Assembly (NCBI RefSeq): GCF_004792415.1
Contig: NZ_CP038853.1
Coordinates: forward strand, 2,666,001 to 2,730,000
Length of the DNA: 64,000 nt
Source: Pantoea vagans
GTDB lineage: Bacteria > Pseudomonadota > Gammaproteobacteria > Enterobacterales > Enterobacteriaceae
Reading direction: 5' to 3'
A program made the translations under genes and the position numbers. Below, in pieces: positions 9,376 to 18,555 of this stretch. Below the pieces are notes generated by a model that saw nothing but the letters and a program-made list of their open reading frames with translations, was not told the origin of the DNA and searched no databases. Every line of letters starts with the position of its first letter. Position 1 is the first letter of the stretch.

Positions 9376-9389
9376 CTTTGTTAACAAAG
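9376..9389. promoter_or_regulatory. 14-bp palindrome between pepN and pncB
   Basis: CTTTGTTAACAAAG is a perfect palindrome 147 bases upstream of pncB. E. coli pncB is repressed by NadR, whose consensus is TGTTTA-N6-TAAACA. This palindrome does not match that consensus, so its role is unknown. A possible -10 element for pncB, TATACT, lies at 9451-9456. Confidence 0.3.
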
Positions 9390-9522
9390 GCACAGATTGG
9401 CCTCGACCCGCCCGACTGAAATATGCTGTGATTGGCTTCAGATAGTGAATTATACTTTTGCGTCTTTATGACTGTGTACAACACCGGGCACTGTGCCACC
9501 GAACAGGATGCTGAAACGCGCC

Positions 9523-10728
9523 ATGACAGGACATGCTTCCCCGATACTGACCTCCCTGCTGGATACGGACGCCTATAAGCTCCATATGCAGCAGGCCGTT
9601 TTCCACCGCTATCATGACGTAACGGTGGCGGCGGAGTTTCGCTGCCGCGGCGACGAACTGCTGGGTCTCTACGCTGACGAAATTCGTGAAGCGATTACTG
9701 CCATGCAACACCTGGCGCTGACTGATGATGAAGCGACCTGGTTATCCCGCCTTCCCTTTTTCCAGCAGGACTACCTCAGCTGGTTGCGCCAGTTCCGCTA
9801 TAACCCGGAGCAGGTTGAGGTGCGCAATCATCATGGCAAACTGGAGCTTCGTATCCAGGGGCCGTGGCGGGAGGTGATCCTGTGGGAGGTGCCGCTACTG
9901 GCGCTGATCAGTGAGATTGTGCATCGTCATCGCACGCCGCAGGTCACCACCCAGCAGGCGATTGACCATCTGCATCAGAAACTGGGCGACTTTAAGACGC
10001 AGGTAGCTGACTTCGATATGTCGCGCTTCCGCCTGATGGATTTCGGCACCCGCCGCCGCTATTCGCAGGATGTGCAGCAGTCGATTGTCTCCACGCTGAA
10101 GCAGGATTTTCCGTGGCTGATTGGCACCAGTAACTATGATCTGGCGCGCCGTCTGTCACTGACGCCGGTCGGCACGCAGGCACATGAGTGGTTCCAGGCC
10201 TTCCAGCAGATCAGCCCGGTTCTCGCCAACAGTCAGCGTGCTGCGCTGCAGGCGTGGCTGGACGAGTATGACGACCAGCTGGGTATCGCGCTGACCGACT
10301 GCATCGCCATGGATGCGTTCCTGCGCGATTTCGGTCCGGTGTTTGCCCGCCGCTATCAGGGACTGCGTCACGACTCCGGCGATCCGGTTGAATGGGGCGA
10401 GAAAGCCCTCGCCCACTATCAGAAGCTGGGTATCGATCCGCAAAGTAAACACCTGGTCTTTTCTGACAACTTAAATCTCGACAAAGCACTGGCGCTTTAT
10501 CGCCACTTTGGTCAGCGGACGAATGTGGTGTTCGGCATCGGTACGCGTCTAACTTGCGATATTCCGGGCGTAACGCCTCTGAACATCGTTATCAAGCTGG
10601 TGCAGTGCAACGGCAAGCCGGTAGCGAAACTTTCAGACAGCCCGGGCAAAACCATCTGCCAGGATAAAGCCTTTGTCAGGGCCCTGCGTAAAGCCTTTGA
10701 TCTGCCGCTGGTGAAAAAAGCGAGTTAA
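9523..10728 (+). CDS. pncB: Nicotinate phosphoribosyltransferase
   Basis: PncB converts nicotinate and PRPP to nicotinate mononucleotide with ATP hydrolysis, the salvage entry to NAD. Family features include [18 protein letters not shown] at the N-terminus, [11 protein letters not shown], and [15 protein letters not shown], which carries the histidine that is phosphorylated in the catalytic cycle. The frame opens at a GTG (9493) with further ATGs at 9508 and 9523. I chose 9523 because [13 protein letters not shown] aligns with the E. coli N-terminus and gives 401 residues (E. coli 400); the upstream sequence has no good ribosome-binding site for any of them, so the start is less sure than the gene. 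Confidence 0.95.
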   Translation: MTGHASPILTSLLDTDAYKLHMQQAVFHRYHDVTVAAEFRCRGDELLGLYADEIREAITAMQHLALTDDEATWLSRLPFFQQDYLSWLRQFRYNPEQVEVRNHHGKLELRIQGPWREVILWEVPLLALISEIVHRHRTPQVTTQQAIDHLHQKLGDFKTQVADFDMSRFRLMDFGTRRRYSQDVQQSIVSTLKQDFPWLIGTSNYDLARRLSLTPVGTQAHEWFQAFQQISPVLANSQRAALQAWLDEYDDQLGIALTDCIAMDAFLRDFGPVFARRYQGLRHDSGDPVEWGEKALAHYQKLGIDPQSKHLVFSDNLNLDKALALYRHFGQRTNVVFGIGTRLTCDIPGVTPLNIVIKLVQCNGKPVAKLSDSPGKTICQDKAFVRALRKAFDLPLVKKAS

Positions 10729-10740
10729 ACCTCTTTTTAT

Positions 10741-10760
10741 CGGGGCGTTGATGCGCCCCG
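10741..10760. other. GC-rich hairpin after pncB
   Basis: CGGGGCG at 10741-10747 pairs with CGCCCCG at 10754-10760, 12 bases after the pncB stop. There is no T tract on its 3' side, so it is not a canonical terminator. It may protect the pncB transcript end or act with another factor. Confidence 0.4.
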
Positions 10761-10884
10761 CCTCTGCTGTAATAAATCCGCTTTCCCCCTGAATTTTGCT
10801 TGTTTCCTGAAGACTCACAAGTAACATAGCAAAACCCCGGATGGGGCAAATTTTAACTCACTTCTTCTATATAGAGAGATATTT

Positions 10885-12285
10885 ATGAGCGTAGTGCCTG
10901 TAGCGGACGTACTGCACGGTCGCGTCGCGGTTGACAGTGAAGTCACCGTACGTGGTTGGGTGCGTACCCGAAGAGATTCCAAAGCCGGTCTTTCCTTCAT
11001 CGCTGTCTATGACGGCTCCTGCTTTAATCCCGTTCAGGCTGTCGTCAATAATTCTCTGAATAATTATCAGGATGAAGTGCTGCGTCTGACCACGGGCTGT
11101 TCCGTTATCGTCACCGGGAAAGTGGTGGCATCGCCAGGTCAGGGCCAGGCGTTTGAAATTCAGGCGACCAGCCTGGAAGTCGTCGGCTGGGTGGAAGATC
11201 CGGACAGCTACCCGATGGCGGCAAAACGCCACAGCATCGAGTATCTGCGCGAAGTCGCTCACCTGCGTCCACGCACTAACCTGATTGGCGCGGTCGCCCG
11301 CGTTCGCCATACTCTGGCGCAGGCGCTGCATCGCTTCTTCCATGAAAATGGCTATTTCTGGGTTTCCACTCCGCTGATCACCGCCTCGGATACCGAAGGT
11401 GCTGGCGAGATGTTCCGTGTCTCGACGCTGGATATGGAAAACCTGCCGCGTAACGATCAGGGCAAAGTCGACTTCAGCGAAGATTTCTTTGGCAAAGAAG
11501 CCTTCCTGACCGTTTCCGGTCAGCTGAACGGCGAAACCTACGCCAGCGCCCTGTCGAAGATCTACACCTTTGGTCCGACGTTCCGCGCAGAAAACTCCAA
11601 CACCAGCCGCCATCTGGCTGAATTCTGGATGCTGGAGCCGGAAATTGCGTTTGCGTCACTGGATGATGCGGCTGCACTGGCAGAAGCGATGCTGAAGTAT
11701 GTGTTCAACGCAGTGCTGGAAGAGCGCGCCGATGACATGGCGTTCTTCGCTGAGCGCGTGGATAAAGACGCGGTTGAGCGCCTGCAGCGTTTCATCACCA
11801 CCGATTTTGCCCAGGTTGACTATACCGATGCGGTTGAAATCCTGATGAACTGCGGTCAGACCTTCGAGAACCCGGTTTCCTGGGGTATCGATCTCTCCTC
11901 TGAACACGAACGCTACCTGGCAGAGCAGCACTTCAAAGCGCCAGTAGTGGTGAAAAACTATCCGAAAGACATCAAAGCGTTCTATATGCGCCTGAACGAG
12001 GATGGCAAAACCGTGGCGGCAATGGATGTTCTGGCGCCAGGCATTGGTGAAATCATTGGCGGTTCACAGCGTGAAGAGCGTCTCGATGTGCTGGATGCAC
12101 GTCTGGAAGAGATGGGTCTGAACAAAGAAGATTACTGGTGGTATCGTGACCTGCGTCGCTACGGTACCGTGCCACATTCTGGCTTTGGCCTGGGCTTTGA
12201 ACGTTTAATCGCCTATGTGACTGGCGTGCAGAATGTCAGGGACGTAATCCCCTTCCCACGCACGCCACGCAATGCAAGCTTCTAA
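10885..12285 (+). CDS. asnS: Asparaginyl-tRNA synthetase
   Basis: AsnRS charges tRNA-Asn. The 466-residue protein (same length as E. coli) has an N-terminal OB-fold anticodon-binding domain ([14 protein letters not shown], residues 20-33) and a class IIb catalytic domain with motif 2 around [22 protein letters not shown] and motif 3 [17 protein letters not shown], ending in [13 protein letters not shown]. It is followed by a strong rho-independent terminator. Gene order pncB-asnS-ompF-aspC is as in E. coli. Confidence 0.98.
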   Translation: MSVVPVADVLHGRVAVDSEVTVRGWVRTRRDSKAGLSFIAVYDGSCFNPVQAVVNNSLNNYQDEVLRLTTGCSVIVTGKVVASPGQGQAFEIQATSLEVVGWVEDPDSYPMAAKRHSIEYLREVAHLRPRTNLIGAVARVRHTLAQALHRFFHENGYFWVSTPLITASDTEGAGEMFRVSTLDMENLPRNDQGKVDFSEDFFGKEAFLTVSGQLNGETYASALSKIYTFGPTFRAENSNTSRHLAEFWMLEPEIAFASLDDAAALAEAMLKYVFNAVLEERADDMAFFAERVDKDAVERLQRFITTDFAQVDYTDAVEILMNCGQTFENPVSWGIDLSSEHERYLAEQHFKAPVVVKNYPKDIKAFYMRLNEDGKTVAAMDVLAPGIGEIIGGSQREERLDVLDARLEEMGLNKEDYWWYRDLRRYGTVPHSGFGLGFERLIAYVTGVQNVRDVIPFPRTPRNASF

Positions 12286-12323
12286 AATTCGGCATTAAAT
12301 ATAAGAAATTCATATATATAAAG

Positions 12324-12350
12324 AGGTCGGCACTGCCGGCCTTTTTTTAT
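12324..12350 (+). terminator. Terminator after asnS
   Basis: AGGTCGGC (12324-12331) pairs with GCCGGCCT (12335-12342) around a 3-base loop, with one G-T pair, followed by a run of T. It separates asnS from the ompF promoter. Confidence 0.85.
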
Positions 12351-12388
12351 TTTTGTAAATTTTGAGTTCTCTCACAAAGTTCCGTATT

Positions 12389-12450
12389 TTTTACATTTTG
12401 TAATACATATTTTCCTTTAGAAACCAGATTACGAGTTTAGTAGCATTTAA
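12389..12450 (+). promoter_or_regulatory. ompF promoter region with three OmpR-type 20-mers
   Basis: Three consecutive 20-base segments, 12390-12409, 12410-12429 and 12430-12449, align with the E. coli F1, F2 and F3 OmpR sites as I remember them, including the conserved pieces TTTACATTTTG, GAAACCAGAT and TAGCATTTA. OmpR phosphorylated by EnvZ binds such triplets to activate and, at high osmolarity, repress ompF. Assignment rests on remembered similarity and position 5' of ompF. The transcript leader downstream (12470-12585) is also strongly E. coli-like. Confidence 0.6.
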
Positions 12451-12571
12451 GCGCTAGAATTACGGCGGGTTGGATGGAAAGATGCGTGCAGACACAGGAA
12501 GACACCAAACTTCGCTCAGGGTTCTGTAAAGATTTCCTGACGGCAGTGGCAGGTGTACAAATAACTCCAAT

Positions 12572-12600
12572 GAGGGTAATGAATAATGATGAAGCGCAAT
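12572..12600 (+). promoter_or_regulatory. ompF translation initiation region, MicF-pairable
   Basis: The GAGGG box at 12572-12576 and the start region up to the first five codons are nearly the same as in E. coli, where the small RNA MicF pairs across this segment and blocks translation at low osmolarity or stress. Conservation suggests the same control if micF exists elsewhere in this genome; micF is not in the window. Confidence 0.5.
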
Positions 12601-13704
12601 ATTCTTGCAGTGGTTATCCCTGCTCTGTTAGCCGCCGGCGCAGCAAATGCTGCAGAAATCTATAACAAAGACGGCAACAAACTGGACCTGTACGGTAAAG
12701 CTGTTGGTCTGCATTACTTCTCTGATAACGATGCACCAAATAACGACGGCAATAACGGCGATAAATCTTACGTTCGTTTTGGTTTCAAAGGTGAAACTCA
12801 GATTAATGACCAGCTGACCGGTTACGGCCAGTGGGAATACAACATTCAGGCGAACAACTCTGAAGGTTCTGACGCACAAGCCAACAACAAAACCCGTCTG
12901 GGCTTTGCCGGTCTGAAATTCGGTGATGCCGGCTCAATCGACTACGGCCGTAACTACGGTGTGGTTTATGATGCAATCGGCTGGACCGATATGCTGCCAG
13001 AATTCGGTGGCGACTCAGGATATTCAGATAACTTCATGAACGGTCGTAGCACCGGTCTGCTGACTTATCGCAACACCAACTTCTTCGGCCTGGTAGATGG
13101 CTGGGACTTCGCTGTTCAGTATCAGGGCAAAAACGAACGTGACTCAATTCGTCGTTCAAACGGCGACGGCTACGGTCTGTCAACCTCTTACGTTTCACCA
13201 ATCGGTGTCGGTGTAGTTGGTGCATACAGCAGCAGCGATCGTACCAATGCACAAGCAGCGGGTGTTGCTGCTAACGGTACAGTTGTTGGTCAGGGCAAAC
13301 GCGCTGAAAACTGGGCAACTGGTCTGAAATATGATGCGAACAATGTTTACCTGGCTGCTTACTACGGTGAAACCCGTAACTCAACGCCATTCGATCTGAC
13401 AATTGCTCCTGGCACCACCACCACTGCATTCGCTAACAAGGCTCAGAACATTGAGCTGGTTGCACAGTACCAGTTCGACTTCGGTCTGCGTCCTTCCGTT
13501 GCTTACGTGCAGTCTAAAGGCAAGGACATTGAAGGCGTGGGCGATGCTGACCTGGTTAAATACATCGACGTTGGCGCGACTTACTACTTCAACAAAAACA
13601 TGTCTACCTATGTCGACTATCAGATCAACCAGCTGGATGACAACAACCGTCTGGGTCTGAACACTGATGACACTGTAGCAGTAGGCCTGGTTTACCAGTT
13701 CTAA
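12586..13704 (+). CDS. ompF: Outer membrane porin OmpF
   Basis: A trimeric general porin for small hydrophilic solutes. It has 372 residues: a 22-residue Sec signal ending ANA, then mature [19 protein letters not shown], alternating beta strands, the constriction-loop motif [15 protein letters not shown], and the C-terminal aromatic strand ending VGLVYQF required by the Bam machinery. Position between asnS and aspC identifies it as the ompF orthologue rather than ompC or phoE. Surface loops differ from E. coli most around residues 215-235 and 265-285. Two ATGs (12586, 12589) both fit; E. coli also starts MMKRN. Regulation by OmpR is supported by the upstream sites. Confidence 0.95.
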   Translation: MMKRNILAVVIPALLAAGAANAAEIYNKDGNKLDLYGKAVGLHYFSDNDAPNNDGNNGDKSYVRFGFKGETQINDQLTGYGQWEYNIQANNSEGSDAQANNKTRLGFAGLKFGDAGSIDYGRNYGVVYDAIGWTDMLPEFGGDSGYSDNFMNGRSTGLLTYRNTNFFGLVDGWDFAVQYQGKNERDSIRRSNGDGYGLSTSYVSPIGVGVVGAYSSSDRTNAQAAGVAANGTVVGQGKRAENWATGLKYDANNVYLAAYYGETRNSTPFDLTIAPGTTTTAFANKAQNIELVAQYQFDFGLRPSVAYVQSKGKDIEGVGDADLVKYIDVGATYYFNKNMSTYVDYQINQLDDNNRLGLNTDDTVAVGLVYQF

Positions 13705-13723
13705 TCCTGCTTTAAGCATATTG

Positions 13724-13751
13724 AAAAACGGGGCTACGGCCCCGTTTTTTT
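13724..13751 (+). terminator. Terminator after ompF
   Basis: ACGGGGC (13728-13734) pairs with GCCCCGT (13739-13745) closing a TACG tetraloop, a UNCG-type loop that makes very stable RNA hairpins, followed by a T run to 13751. Confidence 0.92.
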
Positions 13752-13937
13752 ATGCCTGTTATTTAGCGTGTCCCCGTTTCTTCCCGCCCTTCTGCTCAGC
13801 GTTAACCTCAGCTTCTCTTCATATCGAAATCAACACCGCAAAATAGCGGATTTTGTCTCGCAAACGGTTGGCATTTGCCTGGCCGGACGCTACCCTGACA
13901 GCTCTCTTGCTTACGTTCACGCTAATGGACCTGACAC

Positions 13938-15128
13938 ATGTTTGAATCGATCTCTGCTGCACCCGCCGATCCTATTCTCGGACTGGCCGATCTGTTTCGT
14001 GCTGATGACCGCCCTGAAAAAATCAACCTGGGCATCGGCGTCTACAAAGACGAAACCGGCAAGACCCCGGTACTGACCAGTGTTAAAAAAGCTGAGCAAT
14101 ACCTGCTGGAAAACGAAACCACGAAAAACTATCTCAGCATTGATGGTCTGGCGGATTTTGCCCGCTGCACGCAGGCCCTGCTGTTCGGCAATCAAAGCCC
14201 GCTGATCACCGCAGGCCGCGCCCGCACGGCTCAGACGCCGGGTGGCACAGGTGCGTTACGTGTAGCAGCAGATTTCCTCGCCACGCAGACCTCGGTGAAA
14301 CGGGTCTGGATCAGCAATCCAAGCTGGCCGAATCACAACAACGTGTTCAATGCTGCCGGTCTTGAAGTTTGCGAATATCATTACTATGACGCAGCAAACC
14401 ATACGCTCGATTTCGAGGGTATGCTGGCGTCGCTGCAGCAGGTCCAGCCGGGCGACGTGGTGCTGTTCCATGGCTGCTGCCATAACCCGACCGGTATCGA
14501 CCCAACGGCTGGGCAGTGGCAGCAGCTGGCGCAGCTGTCACAGACTAATGGCTGGTTACCGTTGTTCGATTTCGCCTACCAGGGCTTTGCCCGTGGTCTG
14601 GATGAAGATGCCGAGGGCCTGCGTATTTTTGCCGCCTCGCATCAGGAGCTGATCGTCGCCAGTTCTTACTCCAAGAACTTCGGTCTGTATAACGAACGTG
14701 TCGGTGCCATCACCCTGGTGGCGGCAGAAGCCAGCTTGGCCGATACGGCGTTCAGCCAGGTGAAGTACACCATTCGTGCCAACTACTCCAATCCACCGGC
14801 GCATGGTGCTGCCATTGTCGCTACCATTCTCGGTAACGACACGCTGCGTACCATCTGGGAGCAGGAGCTGTCCGATATGCGTCAGCGCATTCAGCGCATG
14901 CGTCAGCTGTTTGTGAACACCCTGGCGGAAAAAGGCGCGCAGCGTGACTTCAGCTTTATCATTAAGCAGAACGGCATGTTCTCGTTCAGTGGCTTAACCA
15001 AAGACCAGGTGATTCGCCTGCGTGAAGAGTTCGGCGTCTATGCCGTCAACTCAGGACGCGTGAATGTGGCGGGCATGACGCCAGACAATATGTCGGCGCT
15101 GTGCGAAGCAATTGTCGCGGTGCTGTAA
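13938..15128 (+). CDS. aspC: Aspartate aminotransferase
   Basis: PLP-dependent class I aminotransferase that interconverts aspartate and oxaloacetate with glutamate/2-oxoglutarate and also acts on aromatic amino acids. The 396-residue protein (E. coli length) shows the cofactor-binding regions [16 protein letters not shown] and [13 protein letters not shown] and the Schiff-base lysine in [15 protein letters not shown]. It is monocistronic here, with its own 186-base upstream gap after the ompF terminator, and a bidirectional terminator downstream. Confidence 0.98.
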   Translation: MFESISAAPADPILGLADLFRADDRPEKINLGIGVYKDETGKTPVLTSVKKAEQYLLENETTKNYLSIDGLADFARCTQALLFGNQSPLITAGRARTAQTPGGTGALRVAADFLATQTSVKRVWISNPSWPNHNNVFNAAGLEVCEYHYYDAANHTLDFEGMLASLQQVQPGDVVLFHGCCHNPTGIDPTAGQWQQLAQLSQTNGWLPLFDFAYQGFARGLDEDAEGLRIFAASHQELIVASSYSKNFGLYNERVGAITLVAAEASLADTAFSQVKYTIRANYSNPPAHGAAIVATILGNDTLRTIWEQELSDMRQRIQRMRQLFVNTLAEKGAQRDFSFIIKQNGMFSFSGLTKDQVIRLREEFGVYAVNSGRVNVAGMTPDNMSALCEAIVAVL

Positions 15129-15143
15129 CGCTATCGACGAAAC

Positions 15144-15169
15144 AAAAATGGGCCTGATGGCCCATTTTT
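15144..15169. terminator. Bidirectional terminator between aspC and gloC
   Basis: AAAAATGGGCC at 15144-15154 pairs with its complement at 15159-15169 around a TGAT loop. The A/T ends serve as U tracts in either direction, ending aspC rightward and gloC leftward. Confidence 0.88.
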
Positions 15170-15193
15170 ATTGCAGTAAAAATTACAGATTAT

Positions 15194-15823
15194 TTACTGC
15201 AGGAAAGGATTGCTGATGCGTTCATGTCCCAGTGTTGAAATCGGGCCGTGACCGGGAAGAAAAGTCACATCATCACCCAGCGGCAGTAATTTTGTGCGGA
15301 TAGCATCAATGAGCTGCTGATGATCGCCTTGCGGGAAGTCAGTTCGCCCAACACCACCATTAAAAATCACGTCGCCTGAAATCAGCAATCGTCCCGGACG
15401 GTCAAAGAACACGACATGGCCGGGTGAATGTCCCGGGCAGTGCAGAACGTCCAGCGTGGTCAGCCCGATCTGCACGCTATCCCCCTCTTCCAGCCAGCGA
15501 TCAGGGGTAAAAGGTGCGCACTCGTCAAGTCCGAACATCCGGCTCTGAGTCGGCAGCGCTTCCAGCCAGAAGGCATCGCGCTTTTGCGGTCCGACAATCG
15601 GAATCTGATAAAACGCCGCCAGTTCAACAGCGGCCCCGACATGATCAAGATGTCCATGTGTCAGCAGAATCTGAGCAGGTTTAAGTTTTAGCTGTTCCAG
15701 CGTTTGTTTGATCAGTTCGGCATCGCCGCCTGGGTCGACCAGTGCGGCTTCGCGAGTCGTGTCGCACCAGATCACTGAGCAGTTCTGGGCAAAAGCGGTA
15801 ACAGGAATAATGTGGTAATTCAT
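15194..15823 (-). CDS. gloC: Type II glyoxalase-like metallo-beta-lactamase fold hydrolase GloC (YcbL)
   Basis: A 209-residue MBL-fold hydrolase. The binuclear metal site is visible in [12 protein letters not shown], with further ligands in [16 protein letters not shown] and the C-terminal PGHGP. E. coli YcbL (GloC) hydrolyses S-lactoylglutathione in methylglyoxal detoxification. The start was placed at ATG 15821-15823 ([16 protein letters not shown]), which aligns with the family; a GTG at 15844 adds seven residues. It lies 39 bases downstream of mepK and is probably cotranscribed with it, as ycbK-ycbL in E. coli. Confidence 0.93.
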   Translation of the reverse strand: MNYHIIPVTAFAQNCSVIWCDTTREAALVDPGGDAELIKQTLEQLKLKPAQILLTHGHLDHVGAAVELAAFYQIPIVGPQKRDAFWLEALPTQSRMFGLDECAPFTPDRWLEEGDSVQIGLTTLDVLHCPGHSPGHVVFFDRPGRLLISGDVIFNGGVGRTDFPQGDHQQLIDAIRTKLLPLGDDVTFLPGHGPISTLGHERISNPFLQ

Positions 15824-15862
15824 AACGCTCCATGACCGGCTCACGCAGCGTTGCCGGTGTCA

Positions 15863-16411
15863 TTACCAGTGCCTGATCGGACCGGTATCAATATGTACAA
15901 AGTTACTGCGGGGATAATATCCTACACCACCCGCACGCAGAGATAACGCCGCTTTGCGTACATTCGCCAGCGAAACCCCTTCAATATGAAAATCCATCGC
16001 CTGGCCTTTGGTGTGATAGCTGTGCTTTGCTACTCCCGGACCACTCTCACGTAACATATTGTTGGTTGCCAGTGAACGATAGCCGGAAACCAGCTGGATC
16101 GGTTTACGCATGCCCAGCAGCGCCTGCAGGCGGAAAATCTGGTCAAACAGATGTGGGTCGATGCTTTTCACTTTGTTGGCGCGATAGTCACGGAAAAAAT
16201 GATTTAATCGTGACAGCTCATCCTTGTCGTAACTCTTACCATTAAAAAACTCAGTTTTAAGGGTTTCACCGGTGTGAAGATTATTAAGCATCAATACACG
16301 CGGGCGAGACGTAGAAAGCGAGGCCCTTGCAGAAGCTGGCAATAATGCCAGTCCGGCGGCGGCACTACCGCACAGCAGTAGTTTGCGACGAAAAGAATCA
16401 ATAGTAGACAT
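15863..16411 (-). CDS. mepK: Murein endopeptidase MepK (YcbK, DUF882/M15)
   Basis: A periplasmic peptidase of 182 residues that in E. coli cleaves mDAP-mDAP (3-3) crosslinks made by L,D-transpeptidases. The N-terminus SFRRKLLLCGSAAAGLALLPASARA is a twin-arginine signal with the RR at residues 8-9. The M15 zinc site is in VAKHSYHTKGQAMDFHIEG and the C-terminal FVHIDTGPIRHW. It sits next to ldtD, which makes the very crosslinks that MepK cuts, a functional pairing also present in E. coli. It overlaps no neighbour; gloC follows. Confidence 0.93.
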   Translation of the reverse strand: MSTIDSFRRKLLLCGSAAAGLALLPASARASLSTSRPRVLMLNNLHTGETLKTEFFNGKSYDKDELSRLNHFFRDYRANKVKSIDPHLFDQIFRLQALLGMRKPIQLVSGYRSLATNNMLRESGPGVAKHSYHTKGQAMDFHIEGVSLANVRKAALSLRAGGVGYYPRSNFVHIDTGPIRHW

Positions 16412-16518
16412 GTAACGGTTTACCTGAGAGTGAAGCCATAGAAATGTGCAAAAAGCGCACAGGCCGAACCATAACTTTCTCCCGGAGAAGCGTCAACCCA
16501 TCTGCCATGAGTTTGCGA

Positions 16519-16540
16519 GGCGATCCCTTATGGGATCGCC
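16519..16540. other. Hairpin between ldtD and mepK
   Basis: GGCGATCCC at 16519-16527 pairs perfectly with GGGATCGCC at 16532-16540 around a 4-base loop. No T tract follows on the minus strand, so it is at most a weak or attenuating terminator, or an RNA-processing/stability element between ldtD and mepK. Confidence 0.4.
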
Positions 16541-16596
16541 ATTTGATAATATTTTTCTTTAATGCGGATTTGCGGGGAACGATTTAAAATCAATTA

Positions 16597-18408
16597 CTAG
16601 AGCAGCAATTGCCCGGCCCGACTCAGGGCCTGACTGCCCGAACGGGCGGTGTCATCATAATTGTAAATATCTGTGCGGAACTGTGGTTTGCCATCATCAG
16701 CGACCCACGCCGTCAGATAATAGAGATTGACCGGAATGCGATGGCGAATCGGCACATAGCGGGTGTCACCCTCTTTCAGCGTGCTGGAAATTCGGGAGTC
16801 GTTCCAGCCTGCATCCTGCAGCAATAACCCTGCCAGTTCAGACGCTTTGTTCACCCGCACACAGCCTGAACTGAGCGCACGGATATCACGCTGGAACAGG
16901 TTATGGTTTGGCGTGTCATGCAGGTAGATCGCATCTGAACTCGGCATATTAAATTTATACCGGCCCAGCGCATTCGCCGCGCCCGGAGCCTGAATCATTC
17001 GGTAAGGGAATGATGACGCGGTGACCATGCGCCAGTCGATCATGCTGGGATCAATCACTTCAGCGTCTGCGCTCCAGCCCGACAGCAGAGTATACCCGTG
17101 CTTGTAAAGATAGGTCGGATCCTGCTTCACCTTCGGAATGATGTCTTTACGCACCAGCGTTGTCGGCACATTCCACGGCGGGTTGAGCACGACGTTATTC
17201 AGCGCACTGCGCATGAGTGGCGTTTTACGATCGGGACGACCGACGATGACACGCGATGAGAGAATCTTGTTACCGTTGTTGTAATAGATCAGCGAGTAGT
17301 TGGCGATGTTTACCATGATGCCGTTGTGCATATCATCCGGCAGCAGACGCAGGCGCTGAATGTTCAGGGCCAGCAGCGAAGCGCGCATCTGCGGAGAGAC
17401 ATTAAGCCACTGCCGCGTTCTGGTACCGATAGCCCCATCGCCATCCAGTCCCTGCCACTGCTGGAAACGCTTCACCGCCGCCACCAGCGTCTCGTCATAG
17501 ATATTGGCGGTATTCCCTTCCAGCGTCGAAGTCTGGACGTTACCCGGTGATTGTGGTGAAGGCGTAAGCAGATTGGTGACTGGCGCAGCGGAAGGACTCA
17601 CCGCGACCGGCTGATCGCTGTGGCTCACCGGTACCGGCGCGACAGGCACGGCATCGTCATCTGGTGCGGGCGCGTTAACCTGTGCCGTTAACATGCCGCT
17701 GCGCTGCAGAATTTCACGCAGGGCAGGAACATCATCACTGACCTGGCCGGGACGCAGGGTTTCACTGCTTTTTAGTTGCGGCCAGGGCTGCTTATCGCTG
17801 AGCAACGCTTTCAGCGCGGCGTGCATAGGCTGATACTGTGGGTGCTGCGGCTGTAATGAGGCAATAAACGTGTCAGCCGAACCCGCATTCACTGCGTTTT
17901 GCCACTGATTCACCACCGCGACCGACGGCTGGGTCAGCCTGTAGGGAACATTACTGTAGAGCCAGGTTTCACCCTGGGTTGGTACATTAGACACAAATTG
18001 CAGATAGCCCAGCATCGCATCAGAGAGCGCGACATCGCGGGCAAAGCCGGTAATAGCCGGATTCGTCAGACGCTCAATCCAGCGAGTGAACTGCGGCTGA
18101 ACGCCTGAAAGTGCCACCTCAGCCAGCTGCTGCTGAAATTTCTGCACCGCCTGAGCATCCTGCCAGAGCGGCTGCATATGGCGGGAGACATAGAGCGTTG
18201 CCAGCGGTCCCAGATAGAATGGCTGGTCGGCACTGGAAAAAGCCTGACGGATGCGGTGCTGACTTTCGGAAACCGTGATAGCCGTCTGCGTTGTCCCTGG
18301 CATCGCGGCGATGACAGCGGCCTGTGGTAGCGTAAATGGAACAGCGGTTAGCGCCAGCGCTAACAATGATAAAACGCGATGATGATTTAATTTTTTTACC
18401 AGCAACAT
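16597..18408 (-). CDS. ldtD: L,D-transpeptidase LdtD (YcbB)
   Basis: LdtD forms mDAP3-mDAP3 crosslinks in peptidoglycan, a route that supports growth when LPS export is damaged and confers beta-lactam bypass. From the ATG at 18406-18408 it is 603 residues: an N-terminal signal/anchor ([14 protein letters not shown]), an alpha-helical region, a Pro/Ala/Ser-rich linker, a peptidoglycan-binding domain ([17 protein letters not shown]) and a YkuD catalytic domain with the nucleophile in [10 protein letters not shown]. The frame extends to a TTG at 18489, but only 18408 has a good ribosome-binding site (AAGGGGG). mukB lies upstream, separated by a terminator. Confidence 0.93.
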   Translation of the reverse strand: MLLVKKLNHHRVLSLLALALTAVPFTLPQAAVIAAMPGTTQTAITVSESQHRIRQAFSSADQPFYLGPLATLYVSRHMQPLWQDAQAVQKFQQQLAEVALSGVQPQFTRWIERLTNPAITGFARDVALSDAMLGYLQFVSNVPTQGETWLYSNVPYRLTQPSVAVVNQWQNAVNAGSADTFIASLQPQHPQYQPMHAALKALLSDKQPWPQLKSSETLRPGQVSDDVPALREILQRSGMLTAQVNAPAPDDDAVPVAPVPVSHSDQPVAVSPSAAPVTNLLTPSPQSPGNVQTSTLEGNTANIYDETLVAAVKRFQQWQGLDGDGAIGTRTRQWLNVSPQMRASLLALNIQRLRLLPDDMHNGIMVNIANYSLIYYNNGNKILSSRVIVGRPDRKTPLMRSALNNVVLNPPWNVPTTLVRKDIIPKVKQDPTYLYKHGYTLLSGWSADAEVIDPSMIDWRMVTASSFPYRMIQAPGAANALGRYKFNMPSSDAIYLHDTPNHNLFQRDIRALSSGCVRVNKASELAGLLLQDAGWNDSRISSTLKEGDTRYVPIRHRIPVNLYYLTAWVADDGKPQFRTDIYNYDDTARSGSQALSRAGQLLL

Positions 18409-18490
18409 CCCTGCCCCCTTAATTTTCAACTTCGCAATGTTCCCTGTATCCACTGCGACCGCGCTGTGACTCATAATGTGAGTATACAAA

Positions 18491-18526
18491 CAAAAACGGC
18501 ATTTGCCTCATGGGACAAATGCCGTT
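18491..18526 (-). terminator. Terminator after mukB
   Basis: AACGGCATTTG (18495-18505) and CAAATGCCGTT (18516-18526) form an 11-base stem; on the minus strand it is followed by TTTTT. It lies between the mukB stop and ldtD and ends the mukFEB transcript. Confidence 0.88.
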
Positions 18527-18555
18527 ATCAGATTAACCAATGGTTCAGTTTTTGA

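Noticed and set aside
10741..10760. Hairpin after pncB as a rho-independent terminator
   Set aside because: No T tract follows on either strand; kept only as an unassigned hairpin.
10867..11613. 248-codon frame antisense to asnS
   Set aside because: Shadow frame within a universally conserved gene.
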